DNA from: Levilactobacillus senmaizukei DSM 21775 = NBRC 103853
GTDB lineage: Bacteria > Bacillota > Bacilli > Lactobacillales > Lactobacillaceae
Length of the DNA stretch: 52,373 nt
Direction of reading: 5' to 3'
NCBI RefSeq assembly: GCF_001592085.1
Contig: NZ_BCWD01000016.1
Coordinates: 1 to 52,373 of the forward strand
Shown here piece after piece: positions 31,617 through 40,321 of the stretch. A program made the translations under genes and the position numbers. Position 1 is the first letter of the stretch. Each line of letters opens with the position of its first letter. A model generated the notes under the pieces. The model did no database searches. It was not told where the DNA came from and worked only from the letters and a program-made list of their open reading frames with translations.

Positions 31617-32969
31617 TTGGCAAGTAACGACTATCTATCGGTAACGGTATTGACGCAGTATTTAAAGCGAAAGTTCGACGTCGATCCATACCTGGGCAAG
31701 GTCTATCTGACTGGTGAAATTTCTAACTTTCGGCTCCGGCCCCACGCGCATCAATACTTCAGTTTGAAGGATGATCACGCCAAAATTAACGCTATCATGT
31801 TTCGGTCAGCCTTTGAGAAGCTAAAGTTTACTCCAGAAACCGGGATGAAGGTGCTGGTCACCGGTCGGATTTCGCTGTATGAACCTACCGGCAGTTATCA
31901 AATCTACGTTGAGCGGATGGAGCCGGACGGAATCGGCCAGTTATATCAAGCCTATGAACAATTGAAAAAGAAATTAGCAAATGAAGGGCTGTTTGCGGCC
32001 CCGAAACAACCGCTCCCCCGTTTTCCCAAGCGAATCGCGGTTGTGACGAGTCCCAGTGGGGCTGTCATTCGCGACATTATCACCACGGTGCGACGGCGTT
32101 ATCCAATCGCTCAAATTGTGTTATATCCGGCGGTCGTTCAGGGGGATGCTGCCGCTGATGACATCGTTCGCCAGATCGAACGGGCCAATGCCGCCGGAAC
32201 CTTTGATACCCTGATCATTGGTCGGGGGGGTGGGTCGATTGAAGACCTCTGGCCTTTTAATGAGGAACGGGTTGCCCGGGCCATTGCGGCGAGTCGGTTA
32301 CCGGTGATTTCCTCGGTTGGTCATGAGACTGATACGACCATCGCTGATTTGGTAGCGGACGTGCGGGCGGCAACGCCCACCGCCGCGGCCGAATTGGCGG
32401 TTCCCGTGTTAAAGGATGAACTATTGAAGCTCACCCAGGAGCGGACGCGCCTCCTGAATGCCATGGCTAATCGGATTAATTTCCAGCAACAGCGCCTGAA
32501 CAAATTGATGACGGCGTATGTCTTTCGACAACCGCAGCGACTCTATGAGACCTATGTTCAGCGACTCGACCGAGCACAACAGGGGTTGCGGCAGGGAATG
32601 ACCCAACAGGTTACCCGGCGGCAACAGCAGTTTCGCTTAGCCAGCCAGGGCTTAAAGAATCAGTCCCCATTAGATCGAGTTCGTCGAGCGCAAACAGACC
32701 TCGGTCAGACGACGCAACGGTTGAATGAAAATGCCGAACGACTCCTAACCACGAAGAGACAACGAGTCGGTCAGTTAATTGAAGGATTAGACTATCTGAG
32801 TCCCTTAAAGATTCTAGGGCGGGGTTATAGCTATGTCACCCAGGATGACCGGGTGATTCGGCAAACGGCCGATTTAAAGCAGGGGCTCGCCACCATTCAT
32901 TTGAGTGACGGGACCGCCGCCGCAGAGATTCAGACCATCACACCAGCAACGGAGGATCAACATGAGTGA
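31617..32969 (+). CDS. xseA: exodeoxyribonuclease VII large subunit
   Basis: Catalytic subunit of the single-strand-specific nuclease that degrades DNA from both ends, with XseB. It has 450 residues: an N-terminal OB fold (about 10-110, [18 protein letters not shown]), the catalytic core ([20 protein letters not shown] and [19 protein letters not shown]), and a long coiled coil (about 270-400) that holds small subunits. TTG 31617 follows GGAG by 8 bases; GTG 31608 overlaps that site and the folD stop. Its end overlaps xseB by 8 bases. Confidence 0.96.
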   Translation: MASNDYLSVTVLTQYLKRKFDVDPYLGKVYLTGEISNFRLRPHAHQYFSLKDDHAKINAIMFRSAFEKLKFTPETGMKVLVTGRISLYEPTGSYQIYVERMEPDGIGQLYQAYEQLKKKLANEGLFAAPKQPLPRFPKRIAVVTSPSGAVIRDIITTVRRRYPIAQIVLYPAVVQGDAAADDIVRQIERANAAGTFDTLIIGRGGGSIEDLWPFNEERVARAIAASRLPVISSVGHETDTTIADLVADVRAATPTAAAELAVPVLKDELLKLTQERTRLLNAMANRINFQQQRLNKLMTAYVFRQPQRLYETYVQRLDRAQQGLRQGMTQQVTRRQQQFRLASQGLKNQSPLDRVRRAQTDLGQTTQRLNENAERLLTTKRQRVGQLIEGLDYLSPLKILGRGYSYVTQDDRVIRQTADLKQGLATIHLSDGTAAAEIQTITPATEDQHE

Positions 32970-33210
32970 AGAAAAACAACCAACATTTGAAGAAAATTTA
33001 GCAACCTTGGAGACCATTGTGGCCCAACTTGAACAGGGTGATGTTCCGCTGGAACAGGCCCTGGATCAGTTTCAAAAGGGGGTTGCGTTGAGCAAGAGCC
33101 TGCAAAGTACCTTGCAGGACGCCGAGAAGACGTTGACGACTATGATGAATGATGAAGATCACGAAGAAGCTTTCGAGGCACCACAGGGAGGCCAAGGGAA
33201 TGCCGAGTAA
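32962..33210 (+). CDS. xseB: exodeoxyribonuclease VII small subunit
   Basis: An 82-residue accessory subunit forming a helical hairpin that wraps XseA. Signature [20 protein letters not shown], then [25 protein letters not shown] precedes the ATG. It overlaps xseA at its start and ispA at its end, indicating coupled translation. Confidence 0.96.
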   Translation: MSEEKQPTFEENLATLETIVAQLEQGDVPLEQALDQFQKGVALSKSLQSTLQDAEKTLTTMMNDEDHEEAFEAPQGGQGNAE

Positions 33211-34105
33211 TGAACGGCTTCAGGCCTTTGAACAGGCCTGGCTCCCACAATTAAATCAACCCTTAGCAGCGGCGATTGCGGCGGACACTGGCGACGATCA
33301 GTTGGCAGCCGCCATGCAGTACTCGGTGTTGGCCGGCGGTAAGCGGTTGCGGCCGTTGTTAACTGTGGCTACATTGACCACGGTTGGCCCCACTGTTGAT
33401 TTAGGCCAGGACTGGCGACCGATCATGGCGCTGGAACTCTTGCATACCTATTCGCTCATTCACGATGACCTGCCGGCTATGGACAATGATGACTTGCGCC
33501 GTGGTGAACCCACGAATCACGTGAAATTTGGCGCGGGCATGGCCACGTTGGCCGGGGATGGGTTGTTGACGTTAGCCTTTCAATGGTTAACCGCGACAGC
33601 ATTACCACCGTTGGTTCAGGCTAAATTAACGCAAGCCTTGGCCCGGGCGGCTGGCCCGAGCGGGATGGTTGCTGGTCAGGCCAAAGATATTCGGTCTGAA
33701 CACATCGACTTACCCTTATCAGACTTGCGGGTCCTTCATCGTGAGAAGACGGGGGCCTTGCTGCACTATGCGGTCCAGGCTGGTCTAATCTTGGCCGAAT
33801 TACCGGAGGCACAGTGGACCCCGTACCTGAAGTTTGCTGATGCCTTTGGCCTGGCCTTTCAAATCTATGACGATATCTTAGATGTGGTCAGCACACCCAG
33901 CGAATTGGGTAAAGCAACTCAAAAAGATGCGGGTGAGGCTAAGAATACCTATCCAGGTAAGTTAGGTCTCGAGGGGGCCAACCAAGCGCTGATTGCGACC
34001 ATTGAACAGGGACAGACTGCACTGGCGACCTTGCCGGCGACGGTGGACACCCGTTTGTTGGCAGCTTTCTTTAGTTACTTTGATACGAAACGGGTGAAAG
34101 CATGA
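33200..34105 (+). CDS. ispA: polyprenyl (farnesyl) diphosphate synthase
   Basis: Condenses isopentenyl diphosphate with allylic diphosphates, giving farnesyl or geranylgeranyl diphosphate for undecaprenyl phosphate and quinone tails. It has 301 residues. First aspartate-rich motif: [15 protein letters not shown]; second: YDDILD. KRLRP and the lysines [10 protein letters not shown] are typical. ATG 33200 follows AAGGGA inside xseB. Product chain length cannot be read safely from sequence. Absence of dxs nearby fits the mevalonate pathway. Confidence 0.94.
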   Translation: MPSNERLQAFEQAWLPQLNQPLAAAIAADTGDDQLAAAMQYSVLAGGKRLRPLLTVATLTTVGPTVDLGQDWRPIMALELLHTYSLIHDDLPAMDNDDLRRGEPTNHVKFGAGMATLAGDGLLTLAFQWLTATALPPLVQAKLTQALARAAGPSGMVAGQAKDIRSEHIDLPLSDLRVLHREKTGALLHYAVQAGLILAELPEAQWTPYLKFADAFGLAFQIYDDILDVVSTPSELGKATQKDAGEAKNTYPGKLGLEGANQALIATIEQGQTALATLPATVDTRLLAAFFSYFDTKRVKA

Positions 34106-34917
34106 AGAAAAAACGGGTAGCAGATTTGCTGGTCGAGCAGGGCGTCTTCGAGTCGAAGGATGCGGCTAAGCGGGCCGTCATGGCTGGTGAAATCCTGGGG
34201 ACCAATGAAGAACGGTTGGATAAGCCGGGCACCATGGTGCCCATCGACACGGAATTACATATCAAGGGCCACCCCTTGCCATACGTTTCCCGGGGTGGGT
34301 TCAAATTGGCTAAGGCGTTAGAGGTTTTCCATATTGACCTTAGTAACCAGACAGTGCTGGACATTGGTTCCTCCACTGGTGGGTTTACCGATGTCATGTT
34401 GCAAAATGGGGCCAAGTTGAGTTACGCCCTGGACGTTGGCAGCAATCAGCTGGTGTGGAAGTTGCGGCAGGACCCACGCGTCATCGTTATGGAACATACT
34501 AACTTTCGTTACAGCAAGTTGGCCGACTTTACGCAGGGGCAACCCACGTTTACTTCGATTGACGTTTCCTTTATCTCGTTACGGTTAATCTTGCCACCGT
34601 TGAAGGCCATTCTTGCGACGGATGGTGAGGTCGTTGCCCTCATTAAACCGCAATTTGAGGCGGATCGTGAAGATGTGGGACAACATGGAATTGTTCGTGA
34701 CCGCGCGGTCCATTTGGCCGTGGTCCAAGGAATTATCGACTTTGCGGTTGAAACGGGATATAGTGTCATCGGATTGGATTATTCACCAATTCGGGGTGGT
34801 GAAGGCAACATTGAATTCTTGGTTCATTTACGCTCAGTTGATAAACATGCAGTCTGTGCAAGTTCAGTTTCCGTTGAAGAAACGGTTGCAGCAGCCTATG
34901 AAGGCCTTAAACAATAG
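34102..34917 (+). CDS. tlyA: TlyA-family rRNA 2'-O-methyltransferase
   Basis: A 271-residue protein with an N-terminal S4 RNA-binding domain (about 1-60, KKRVADLLVEQGVFESKDAAKRAV) and an FtsJ-like methyltransferase domain with the SAM motif LDIGSSTGGFTDVM and the KDKE-type residues around ALDVGSNQL and SIDVSFISL. It belongs to the YqxC/TlyA group, which in Mycobacterium 2'-O-methylates 16S and 23S rRNA; a haemolysin label would be misleading. Its ATG overlaps the ispA stop (ATGA). Confidence 0.94.
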   Translation: MKKKRVADLLVEQGVFESKDAAKRAVMAGEILGTNEERLDKPGTMVPIDTELHIKGHPLPYVSRGGFKLAKALEVFHIDLSNQTVLDIGSSTGGFTDVMLQNGAKLSYALDVGSNQLVWKLRQDPRVIVMEHTNFRYSKLADFTQGQPTFTSIDVSFISLRLILPPLKAILATDGEVVALIKPQFEADREDVGQHGIVRDRAVHLAVVQGIIDFAVETGYSVIGLDYSPIRGGEGNIEFLVHLRSVDKHAVCASSVSVEETVAAAYEGLKQ

Positions 34918-34966
34918 ACTATGAGAAAATTATGAGAATTTACTTCCCAAATACTCACGTCTGGTA

Positions 34967-34972
34967 TATGAT
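34967..34972 (+). promoter_or_regulatory. -10 of argR
   Basis: TATGAT lies about 45 bases before the ATG. AT-rich segments such as GAATATACATTTTTACC follow; an ARG box is possible but no half-site is convincing. Confidence 0.45.
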
Positions 34973-35013
34973 AAGAATATACATTTTTACCAGATAAAAA
35001 AGGGGGGCTAGGT

Positions 35014-35469
35014 ATGAAGAAGCAGGAACGCCAGCAGTTGCTGAAAAGACTGCTGACATCGCGGGAAATCGAACGGCAGGAGGATTTTGTTCGCCTACTG
35101 GCCGAAGATGGCATTCATGTTACGCAGGCCACGATTTCACGGGATATTAAGGAGATGCAACTCGTTAAGTTACCCGCTGATTCAGGGGGTTACCGGTATA
35201 GTCTCCCAGTTCAAAAAAAGATTGATACCCAGAAGAAGCTGCAGCGGACATTGCAAAATGCCTACATTTCCTTCGCTGTACAGGACCAATTCACGATCCT
35301 GAAGGTGTTGCCAGGGAATGGCCCAGTGATTGCCTCCTTGCTGGACCAGATGCGTTATGACTTTATCTTTGGCACGGTTGGCGATGACAGTTCGGTGTTA
35401 GCCGTTTGTGTTTCGCATCAGGGTGCCCTACAATTAGAGAAGACAATCAATCAGATGTTAGAAGATTAA
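35014..35469 (+). CDS. argR: arginine repressor ArgR/AhrC
   Basis: A hexameric arginine-responsive regulator. The 151 residues comprise a winged-helix domain (about 1-70: RQEDFVRLLAEDGIHVTQAT, then ISRDIKEMQLVKLP) and an oligomerisation/arginine-binding domain (about 80-151) with the GTVGDDSSVLAV motif carrying the arginine-binding aspartates. The position tlyA-argR-recN is the usual Firmicutes context, so it may be the AhrC-type paralog. GGGGGG precedes the ATG. Confidence 0.95.
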   Translation: MKKQERQQLLKRLLTSREIERQEDFVRLLAEDGIHVTQATISRDIKEMQLVKLPADSGGYRYSLPVQKKIDTQKKLQRTLQNAYISFAVQDQFTILKVLPGNGPVIASLLDQMRYDFIFGTVGDDSSVLAVCVSHQGALQLEKTINQMLED

Positions 35470-35477
35470 CTTTGGCG

Positions 35478-35536
35478 CGATCACGACTCACCAATCAGCG
35501 GTTAGCTGACCTAGGCGGCGTGGTCGTTTTATTTTT
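35478..35536 (+). terminator. terminator-like stem after argR
   Basis: The outer stem CGATCACG/CGTGGTCG with an inner CAGCGGTTAGCTG hairpin is followed by TTTTATTTTT. It lies just before the recN ribosome site, so recN may depend on readthrough. Confidence 0.7.
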
Positions 35537-35550
35537 GAGGAGGTCAGACC

Positions 35551-37269
35551 GTGTTACAAGAGTTATCCATTAAAAACTTTGCGATTATTGATCAGCTGGA
35601 TGTGACGTTTAAGAAGGGCATGACCGTTCTGACCGGGGAAACCGGTGCCGGTAAATCCATCATTATCGATGCGGTGGGCCTCCTAGCCGGTGGACGGGGA
35701 TCGGCCAACTTTGTCCGCACCGGAACCGATAAGGCGATCATCCAGGGGAGTTTTGTTTTTCCCGATGGCGGAACGACCTACCGGGTATTGGATGAGCTGG
35801 GCATTGACCACGACGATGGTAGCGTGATTTTACAGCGAGAAATTCATCAGAATGGCCGGAATACCTGTCGGGTCAACGGCATGTTGGTCAACACCAATAC
35901 CCTGAAACGTATTGGTGAAACCGCCGTGGATATTCATGGGCAGAATGAACATCAGGAACTCATGCAGCCAGAGAAGCATTTAGGGATGTTGGATGAGTTT
36001 GCGGGGGGCAGAGTTGCCAAGTTACGGACGCGCTATCAGACCATTTATCACCGCTATACGCAACTCCAATCGACGTTGGAGAGTCGCCGGACCAATGAGA
36101 AAGAGTGGGCGCAACACCTGGATATGCTGAAGTTTCAGGTTAACGAGATCGAGTCGGCGAATCTGCAACCGGGCGAAGAGGACGACCTGATTGCTGAACG
36201 GGAACGCTTGGACAATTACCAAAAGATTAACGATGCTTTACAACGGAGCCAGATGACGCTGACGGGTGAGGATGCCGCACCTGGCGTGAATGATCAGCTC
36301 AGCAGTGCTCTGCAGGCGATGCAGGGGATTGCCGACTTCGATCCGGCGTTCAAGCAGATCAGTGCCAGCTTAGAGACGGCCTACTATGCCCTGACCGATG
36401 CCGTGGGGGATGTTTCCTCCCAATTGGATTTGTTGGAATGGGACGAGGGTCGGTTAGACGAAATTGAGCAGCGGTTGGATGTGATTAACCAGTTGAAGCG
36501 TAAGTATGGCGACTCCGAGTCGCAGGTTCTGAAGTACTTCGATAAAATTGCGGCCGAACTGAAACAGATGCAGACGACCGATGCTCAGGCCGACGATTTG
36601 GAAGAACAGGTGGCCGCTCAGGAGACCAAGCTGCATGAGGTCGGGGAACAGCTGAGTGAGGCCCGGCACCATGCCGCCGAGAAGTTGGAACGCGCCATTC
36701 ACGGTGAATTGGGCGACCTGTATATGGCCAAGACGGTCTTTGCTGTTCGCTTTTCGCGGCCCAAGAACGAAGGCTTACTGAGCACGGGACTGGACCACGT
36801 GGAGTTCTATCTGCGCACGAATCCCGGTGAGGATATGCGACCCTTGGCTAAAATTGCTTCCGGTGGGGAGCTGTCCCGGATTATGCTGGCCCTGAAGACG
36901 ATCTTCTCCGAGTCTCAGGGGATTACCTCGATCATCTTTGATGAGGTGGATACCGGGGTTAGTGGCCGAGTTGCCCAAGCCATTGCCGAAAAAATTAGTG
37001 GTATCGCTCGGGCCTCACAGGTCCTGTGTATCACACATTTACCCCAAGTTGCTGCGATGGCCGACCACCACTACTTCATTGCTAAGCAGATCGTGGGCGA
37101 ACGGACTGAGACCAATTTGACCCGGTTAAATGCGGATGCACGGATCGATGAAATTGCCCGAATGTCCGCGGGAACCCAGGTGACGAAGCTCGCCTTGGAA
37201 CACGCCAGCGAACTCCTGGCCCTGGCCGATGAAACCAAGCAGCGGCAAACAAATACGCAAAACAAGTGA
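35551..37269 (+). CDS. recN: DNA repair protein RecN
   Basis: An SMC-like ATPase acting at double-strand breaks, bringing ends together early in recombination. It has 572 residues: Walker A GETGAGKSIIIDAV, a central coiled coil (about 150-390), the ABC signature ASGGELSRIMLALK, Walker B TSIIFDEVDTGVSGR and CITHLPQVAAMADHH. The GTG start follows GAGGAGG. No LexA box was seen just upstream, unlike the small gene at 40045. Confidence 0.97.
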   Translation: MLQELSIKNFAIIDQLDVTFKKGMTVLTGETGAGKSIIIDAVGLLAGGRGSANFVRTGTDKAIIQGSFVFPDGGTTYRVLDELGIDHDDGSVILQREIHQNGRNTCRVNGMLVNTNTLKRIGETAVDIHGQNEHQELMQPEKHLGMLDEFAGGRVAKLRTRYQTIYHRYTQLQSTLESRRTNEKEWAQHLDMLKFQVNEIESANLQPGEEDDLIAERERLDNYQKINDALQRSQMTLTGEDAAPGVNDQLSSALQAMQGIADFDPAFKQISASLETAYYALTDAVGDVSSQLDLLEWDEGRLDEIEQRLDVINQLKRKYGDSESQVLKYFDKIAAELKQMQTTDAQADDLEEQVAAQETKLHEVGEQLSEARHHAAEKLERAIHGELGDLYMAKTVFAVRFSRPKNEGLLSTGLDHVEFYLRTNPGEDMRPLAKIASGGELSRIMLALKTIFSESQGITSIIFDEVDTGVSGRVAQAIAEKISGIARASQVLCITHLPQVAAMADHHYFIAKQIVGERTETNLTRLNADARIDEIARMSAGTQVTKLALEHASELLALADETKQRQTNTQNK

Positions 37270-37276
37270 TCATCCC

Positions 37277-37316
37277 TAGTGGTTTACCAGTCATTTTGAT
37301 GGGGACCACTATTTTT
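37277..37316 (+). terminator. terminator of recN
   Basis: The stem TAGTGGT/ACCACTA closes over an inner ACCAGTCATTTTGATGGGG hairpin and is followed by five T. Confidence 0.75.
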
Positions 37317-37353
37317 GTCTGCTCAGGTAGTTTAAAAGGTTTATAAAATTCAG

Positions 37354-37383
37354 CTTAAATTATTTCGGTGATTGGCTTATACT
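37354..37383 (+). promoter_or_regulatory. promoter of the surface adhesin gene
   Basis: The -10 TATACT (37378-37383) has a weak -35 TTAAAT 17 bp upstream, about 50 bases before the ATG. Confidence 0.5.
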
Positions 37384-37435
37384 AAGGATAATAACATTGT
37401 TTTAAGAGATGAAAAGTTAGTTGAGGGTGTGAATT

Positions 37436-39661
37436 ATGAAAAAAAGGATTATGGGCTTAGTCATCGGGCTATTGTGCCTGGTGACTGTCTTGGTAGCCGG
37501 GTCGATTACGGCCCATGCCACAGATATTACGGCTCAAACGACGGGGTTAGATGGCCCATCATCGATTGCTGAGGAAACCGGCAACAATGTCTATACGCCA
37601 GTCACAGATACTACTCAGCTTGATTCTGGTCAAAACTTTCAATTGTATTACACCTGGGGCGTCAAGGATGGTGTTCAAGTGAGGGATGGCGACACCGCCA
37701 CAATTACGATGCCAACCAATGCCTCGGCCTCACCGGCCAAGTTTGACGTCATGGCTAAGGACGCCAACAACACGGTCGTCGGTGAAGTTTTGATCAAGGT
37801 TGGCACGAATGTCGGGGTCATCACCTTTAATAATAAGATGTCTAAAACCAATGTCGGTCGAACGGGGACGCTCCAATTTAATGCCGTCGGGACCAATAAA
37901 AAGGCCTCCAGTGGTGGGGCAACTTACGTGATCAATAAGAATGGTTGGGTTAACGAACATGATTACACGGGGGTCTTACCTAACAAGATCACTTGGGATA
38001 TTGTGTTCAACCCTAACAATAAGGATATGGGGAAGGTCACACTGACCGATACCATTGGTCCCCTGCAGACCTTTATCAACGACAGTTCGATCTCGGCCAA
38101 GTATGATGATGGCACTGTGCTTAAGCCAACGGTAGCCGCTAACGGGTCTACGGTGACGTTTACTTTCGACAACATTACCAAGAATACGACTCTGGTCTAT
38201 TACACGTCGGTGGATACCGCGGCGATTACGGGTAGTACCTCAGGGGTCTTCAGCAACAAGGTTGATCTGGTGAGTGCCGCCGGGGATACCGGGAGCTCGA
38301 GTACGGGTGAGGATCCCGGTTCCAGCACCCCGGATGGGCCCATCAAGTCTGGTTCGACCAAGAACTTTCATTGGGGTGGTAAAGCCGTTTTAGATGGTGA
38401 TTACGTTGGAGGCTTCAACCTGACGAAGTCGGCATTAGGCGATGCAGCCATGACGTTACCTGGCGCCGAGTACAAGGTTCAAAAGCAGGCGGATGGTGGG
38501 AGTTGGTCCGATATTCAAACCGGACTGACCACCGATGCAACGGGGGTCTTAAGCGATCCACTGCTTCCAGTTGGGGACTATCGGTTGATTGAAACCAAGG
38601 CACCGGATGGCTATCTTTTGCCGGATTACAGTTCAGATAAGGATAAACCGATTGAATTTACCATTGCCGCCAGTGACGCCGCCGCAGGCAACACGATTCA
38701 TGAATTAACGCAGGTCGACAATCCTAACTCGGTCACCTTGACCAAGAAGGATGCCAGCACCGGTGACGTCCTTGCGGGAGCCACGTATCAGCTAAAGGAT
38801 TCAACTGGGAAAGTTGTTGCCGACAATTTGGTCACGGATGTCCACGGTCAAGTGACCGTCAGTAAGCTGGCACCTGGTGACTATAACTTCTATGAAGTGA
38901 CGCCACCGGATGGTTATGAGAAGAATACCGAACCGGTACCCGTAACCGTTTCGGCTGCCGGAACAGCGGCTGTCGGCGTCGAGCAAGTTGACAAACCAAT
39001 TACCGTGGCTTCCTCGAGCTCTGCCGAGACGTCAAGTACGCCATCGTCGAGTGTGACTAGTTCGACTAGTACTTCCGCAATTCCAAGCAGCTCGAGCTCA
39101 AGCTTGGCGTCTTCATCCATATCGACCGAGTCAAGTTCCAAGCCGGTGGTAAGTTCCTCGATTCCATCCAGTTCAAGTTCCGAAGAATCTAGTTCCTCGA
39201 CCCCATCGGCTTCGGCCTCGATTCCGAGTGCCTCTTCTGAACCGATGTCGAGCGAAAGCGGCAGTTCTACGACCTTCGATAGTGACTCAGCTGTTACGCC
39301 GTCCAAGAAGCCAACGCCGCCAACATCGGAGCCAGAACCAGATTCGAGTTCAGACTCAACAAGCTCGAGCGAACCTGAGCCAGTCAAAAAGGATTCAAGT
39401 TCGTCTTCGAGTTCCCATCCAGCAACCGTCAAGCGCAACCAGAGTAGTAGGGCGGATCTCGCCTCGAACGCTCTGACGACGGCGAATGCCGGTGGCACAA
39501 ACCTGCCTTCCGCTAGCGGTGCTGCTGCTAAACCCAAGGGCTTGAAGCGTTTCCTGCCACAAACGAATGAGCAAAAGAGTCTCTTTGCCATGATCTTAGG
39601 CCTTTTGGTCTTCGGCACTAGCGTGAGTGTTTGGCAATGGTGCCGGTCCACTAAACGGTAA
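37436..39661 (+). CDS. sortase-anchored SpaA-type adhesin
   Basis: A 741-residue cell-wall protein. A signal peptide (about 1-30, KKRIMGLVIGLLCLVTVLVA) is followed by an adhesin-like N-terminal beta domain (about 40-290). Two SpaA/Cna-B-like domains follow (about 330-425 and 435-520), each with an early lysine (NLTKSA, TLTKKDA) and a late YRLIETKAPDGY or YNFYEVTPPDGYE, as in domains with Lys-Asn isopeptide bonds. A Ser-rich stalk runs from about 525 to 680. The C-terminus has LPQTN (707-711), a hydrophobic helix and a basic tail (CRSTKR), the sorting signal for sortase A. The ligand is unknown. It stands alone between recN and the gmk cluster; no pilus or sortase genes are adjacent. Confidence 0.9.
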   Translation: MKKRIMGLVIGLLCLVTVLVAGSITAHATDITAQTTGLDGPSSIAEETGNNVYTPVTDTTQLDSGQNFQLYYTWGVKDGVQVRDGDTATITMPTNASASPAKFDVMAKDANNTVVGEVLIKVGTNVGVITFNNKMSKTNVGRTGTLQFNAVGTNKKASSGGATYVINKNGWVNEHDYTGVLPNKITWDIVFNPNNKDMGKVTLTDTIGPLQTFINDSSISAKYDDGTVLKPTVAANGSTVTFTFDNITKNTTLVYYTSVDTAAITGSTSGVFSNKVDLVSAAGDTGSSSTGEDPGSSTPDGPIKSGSTKNFHWGGKAVLDGDYVGGFNLTKSALGDAAMTLPGAEYKVQKQADGGSWSDIQTGLTTDATGVLSDPLLPVGDYRLIETKAPDGYLLPDYSSDKDKPIEFTIAASDAAAGNTIHELTQVDNPNSVTLTKKDASTGDVLAGATYQLKDSTGKVVADNLVTDVHGQVTVSKLAPGDYNFYEVTPPDGYEKNTEPVPVTVSAAGTAAVGVEQVDKPITVASSSSAETSSTPSSSVTSSTSTSAIPSSSSSSLASSSISTESSSKPVVSSSIPSSSSSEESSSSTPSASASIPSASSEPMSSESGSSTTFDSDSAVTPSKKPTPPTSEPEPDSSSDSTSSSEPEPVKKDSSSSSSSHPATVKRNQSSRADLASNALTTANAGGTNLPSASGAAAKPKGLKRFLPQTNEQKSLFAMILGLLVFGTSVSVWQWCRSTKR

Positions 39662-39680
39662 GTAAGTGATGATACGACAA

Positions 39681-39722
39681 AAAAGCAACCTTCCTAGTCT
39701 ATGGTCTAGGAAGGTTGCTTTA
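39681..39722. terminator. bidirectional terminator between convergent genes
   Basis: The 16-bp stem AAAGCAACCTTCCTAG with its complement and loop TCTATGGT, A-run on one side and T-run on the other. Confidence 0.92.
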
Positions 39723-39724
39723 CG

Positions 39725-40045
39725 TTAGTAACGTTGAATTGAACGCAAGAGGCGGGGTGCGACGATGGTCGTTAGCCGGTCTTGCTTCAAGACGAGGTGA
39801 CCAGCGGCATCTTCACTTAAATAACCACTCGCCGTTGCGGGGGCAACGTCAGGGGCGCTCTTGAATTGGAGACGGACAAAGTAATGCCGGTCAAGTGATT
39901 GTCGGATGAAGTAATGAAGCTGTTCATCGGGCATTTGCGACTCAATCACTTGGCCTTGAACGACAGGCCGACTACTAAAGAGTTCCTTATAGGCAGTTGC
40001 AACCCGATCTGACAGGGCTGCACGAGTAATCTTTAAGTTTTGCAT
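39725..40045 (-). CDS. uncharacterised SOS-box-controlled small protein
   Basis: A 106-residue protein, soluble by appearance and basic at the ends, that I do not recognise. It starts MQNLKITRAALSDRVATAYK; the middle contains PDEQLHYFIRQSLDRHYFVR and the end GHLVLKQDRLTTIVAPRLL. No catalytic motif, cysteine or membrane helix is visible. A weak resemblance to YolD-like SOS proteins is possible, but I cannot confirm it. The ATG at 40045 follows GAGGTGAG; an upstream in-frame start overlaps that site. Two LexA boxes flank its promoter, so induction on DNA damage is the best clue to its role. Confidence 0.8.
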   Translation of the reverse strand: MQNLKITRAALSDRVATAYKELFSSRPVVQGQVIESQMPDEQLHYFIRQSLDRHYFVRLQFKSAPDVAPATASGYLSEDAAGHLVLKQDRLTTIVAPRLLRSIQRY

Positions 40046-40056
40046 ACTGCTCACCT

Positions 40057-40106
40057 CGAACGTTTGTTTGTATTTATATTATACGAACATCCGTTCGAGA
40101 ATGCAA
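40057..40106 (-). promoter_or_regulatory. SOS-controlled promoter with two LexA (DinR) boxes
   Basis: CGAACATCCGTTCG (40084-40097) matches the Gram-positive LexA consensus CGAAC-N4-GTTCG perfectly and lies between a -10 TATAAT (40083-40078) and a weak -35 TTGCAT (40106-40101). CGAACGTTTGTTTG (40057-40070) is a second, slightly degenerate box near the start of the transcript and ribosome site. Repression by LexA from both sites is inferred. Confidence 0.88.
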
Positions 40107-40193
40107 GAACTTTTTATCGGAGTCCTAAAATCCCGATATTTCGGACTTTTTCTGGATTTTAAGAGGTAAACCAACCTATTCGGACAGAAATAG

Positions 40194-40202
40194 TGGTAAT
40201 AT
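40194..40202 (+). promoter_or_regulatory. extended -10 of gmk
   Basis: TGGTAATAT (hexamer 40197-40202) lies 120 bases before the ATG; the -35 is poor. It predicts a leader of about 110 bases. Confidence 0.55.
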
Positions 40203-40226
40203 AGTTATCTATAGATTGTCGATAAG

Positions 40227-40284
40227 GCCGGCTAACGGCTGGCACGCGACCCGCTGCATTTCGGCCCAACGGACGAATGGGGTC
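40227..40284 (+). other. structured 5' leader upstream of gmk
   Basis: Three hairpins can form: GCCGGC/GCTGGC (40227-40243), GACCC/GGGGTC (40248-40284), and inside it TTCGGCC/GGACGAA. An AT-rich stretch with a T-run follows before the gmk start. I match it to no known riboswitch class; control of gmk is a guess. Confidence 0.45.
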
Positions 40285-40321
40285 AGTAATTAAATTTTTT
40301 GGATGAAGGGATTTTTTCAGA

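Noticed and set aside
34918-35013. Possible ARG box before argR.
   Set aside because: The region is AT-rich but no segment matches the known ARG-box half-sites well enough to separate from chance.
39000-39470. Possible tandem DNA repeat in the serine-rich region.
   Set aside because: The codons vary (TCG, AGT, AGC, TCA), and no fixed period was seen; it is low-complexity coding, not a tandem array.
38914-39651. Long minus-strand open frame (about 245 codons) opposite the 3' half of the adhesin gene.
   Set aside because: It is the mirror of serine-rich coding; its Glu/Leu-rich translation comes from reversed serine codons, and it has no ribosome site or family resemblance.
40121-40150. CCGATATTTCGG followed by TTTTT between the SOS promoter and the gmk promoter.
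   Set aside because: The stem is only four to five pairs and no gene ends there, so I do not call it a terminator.
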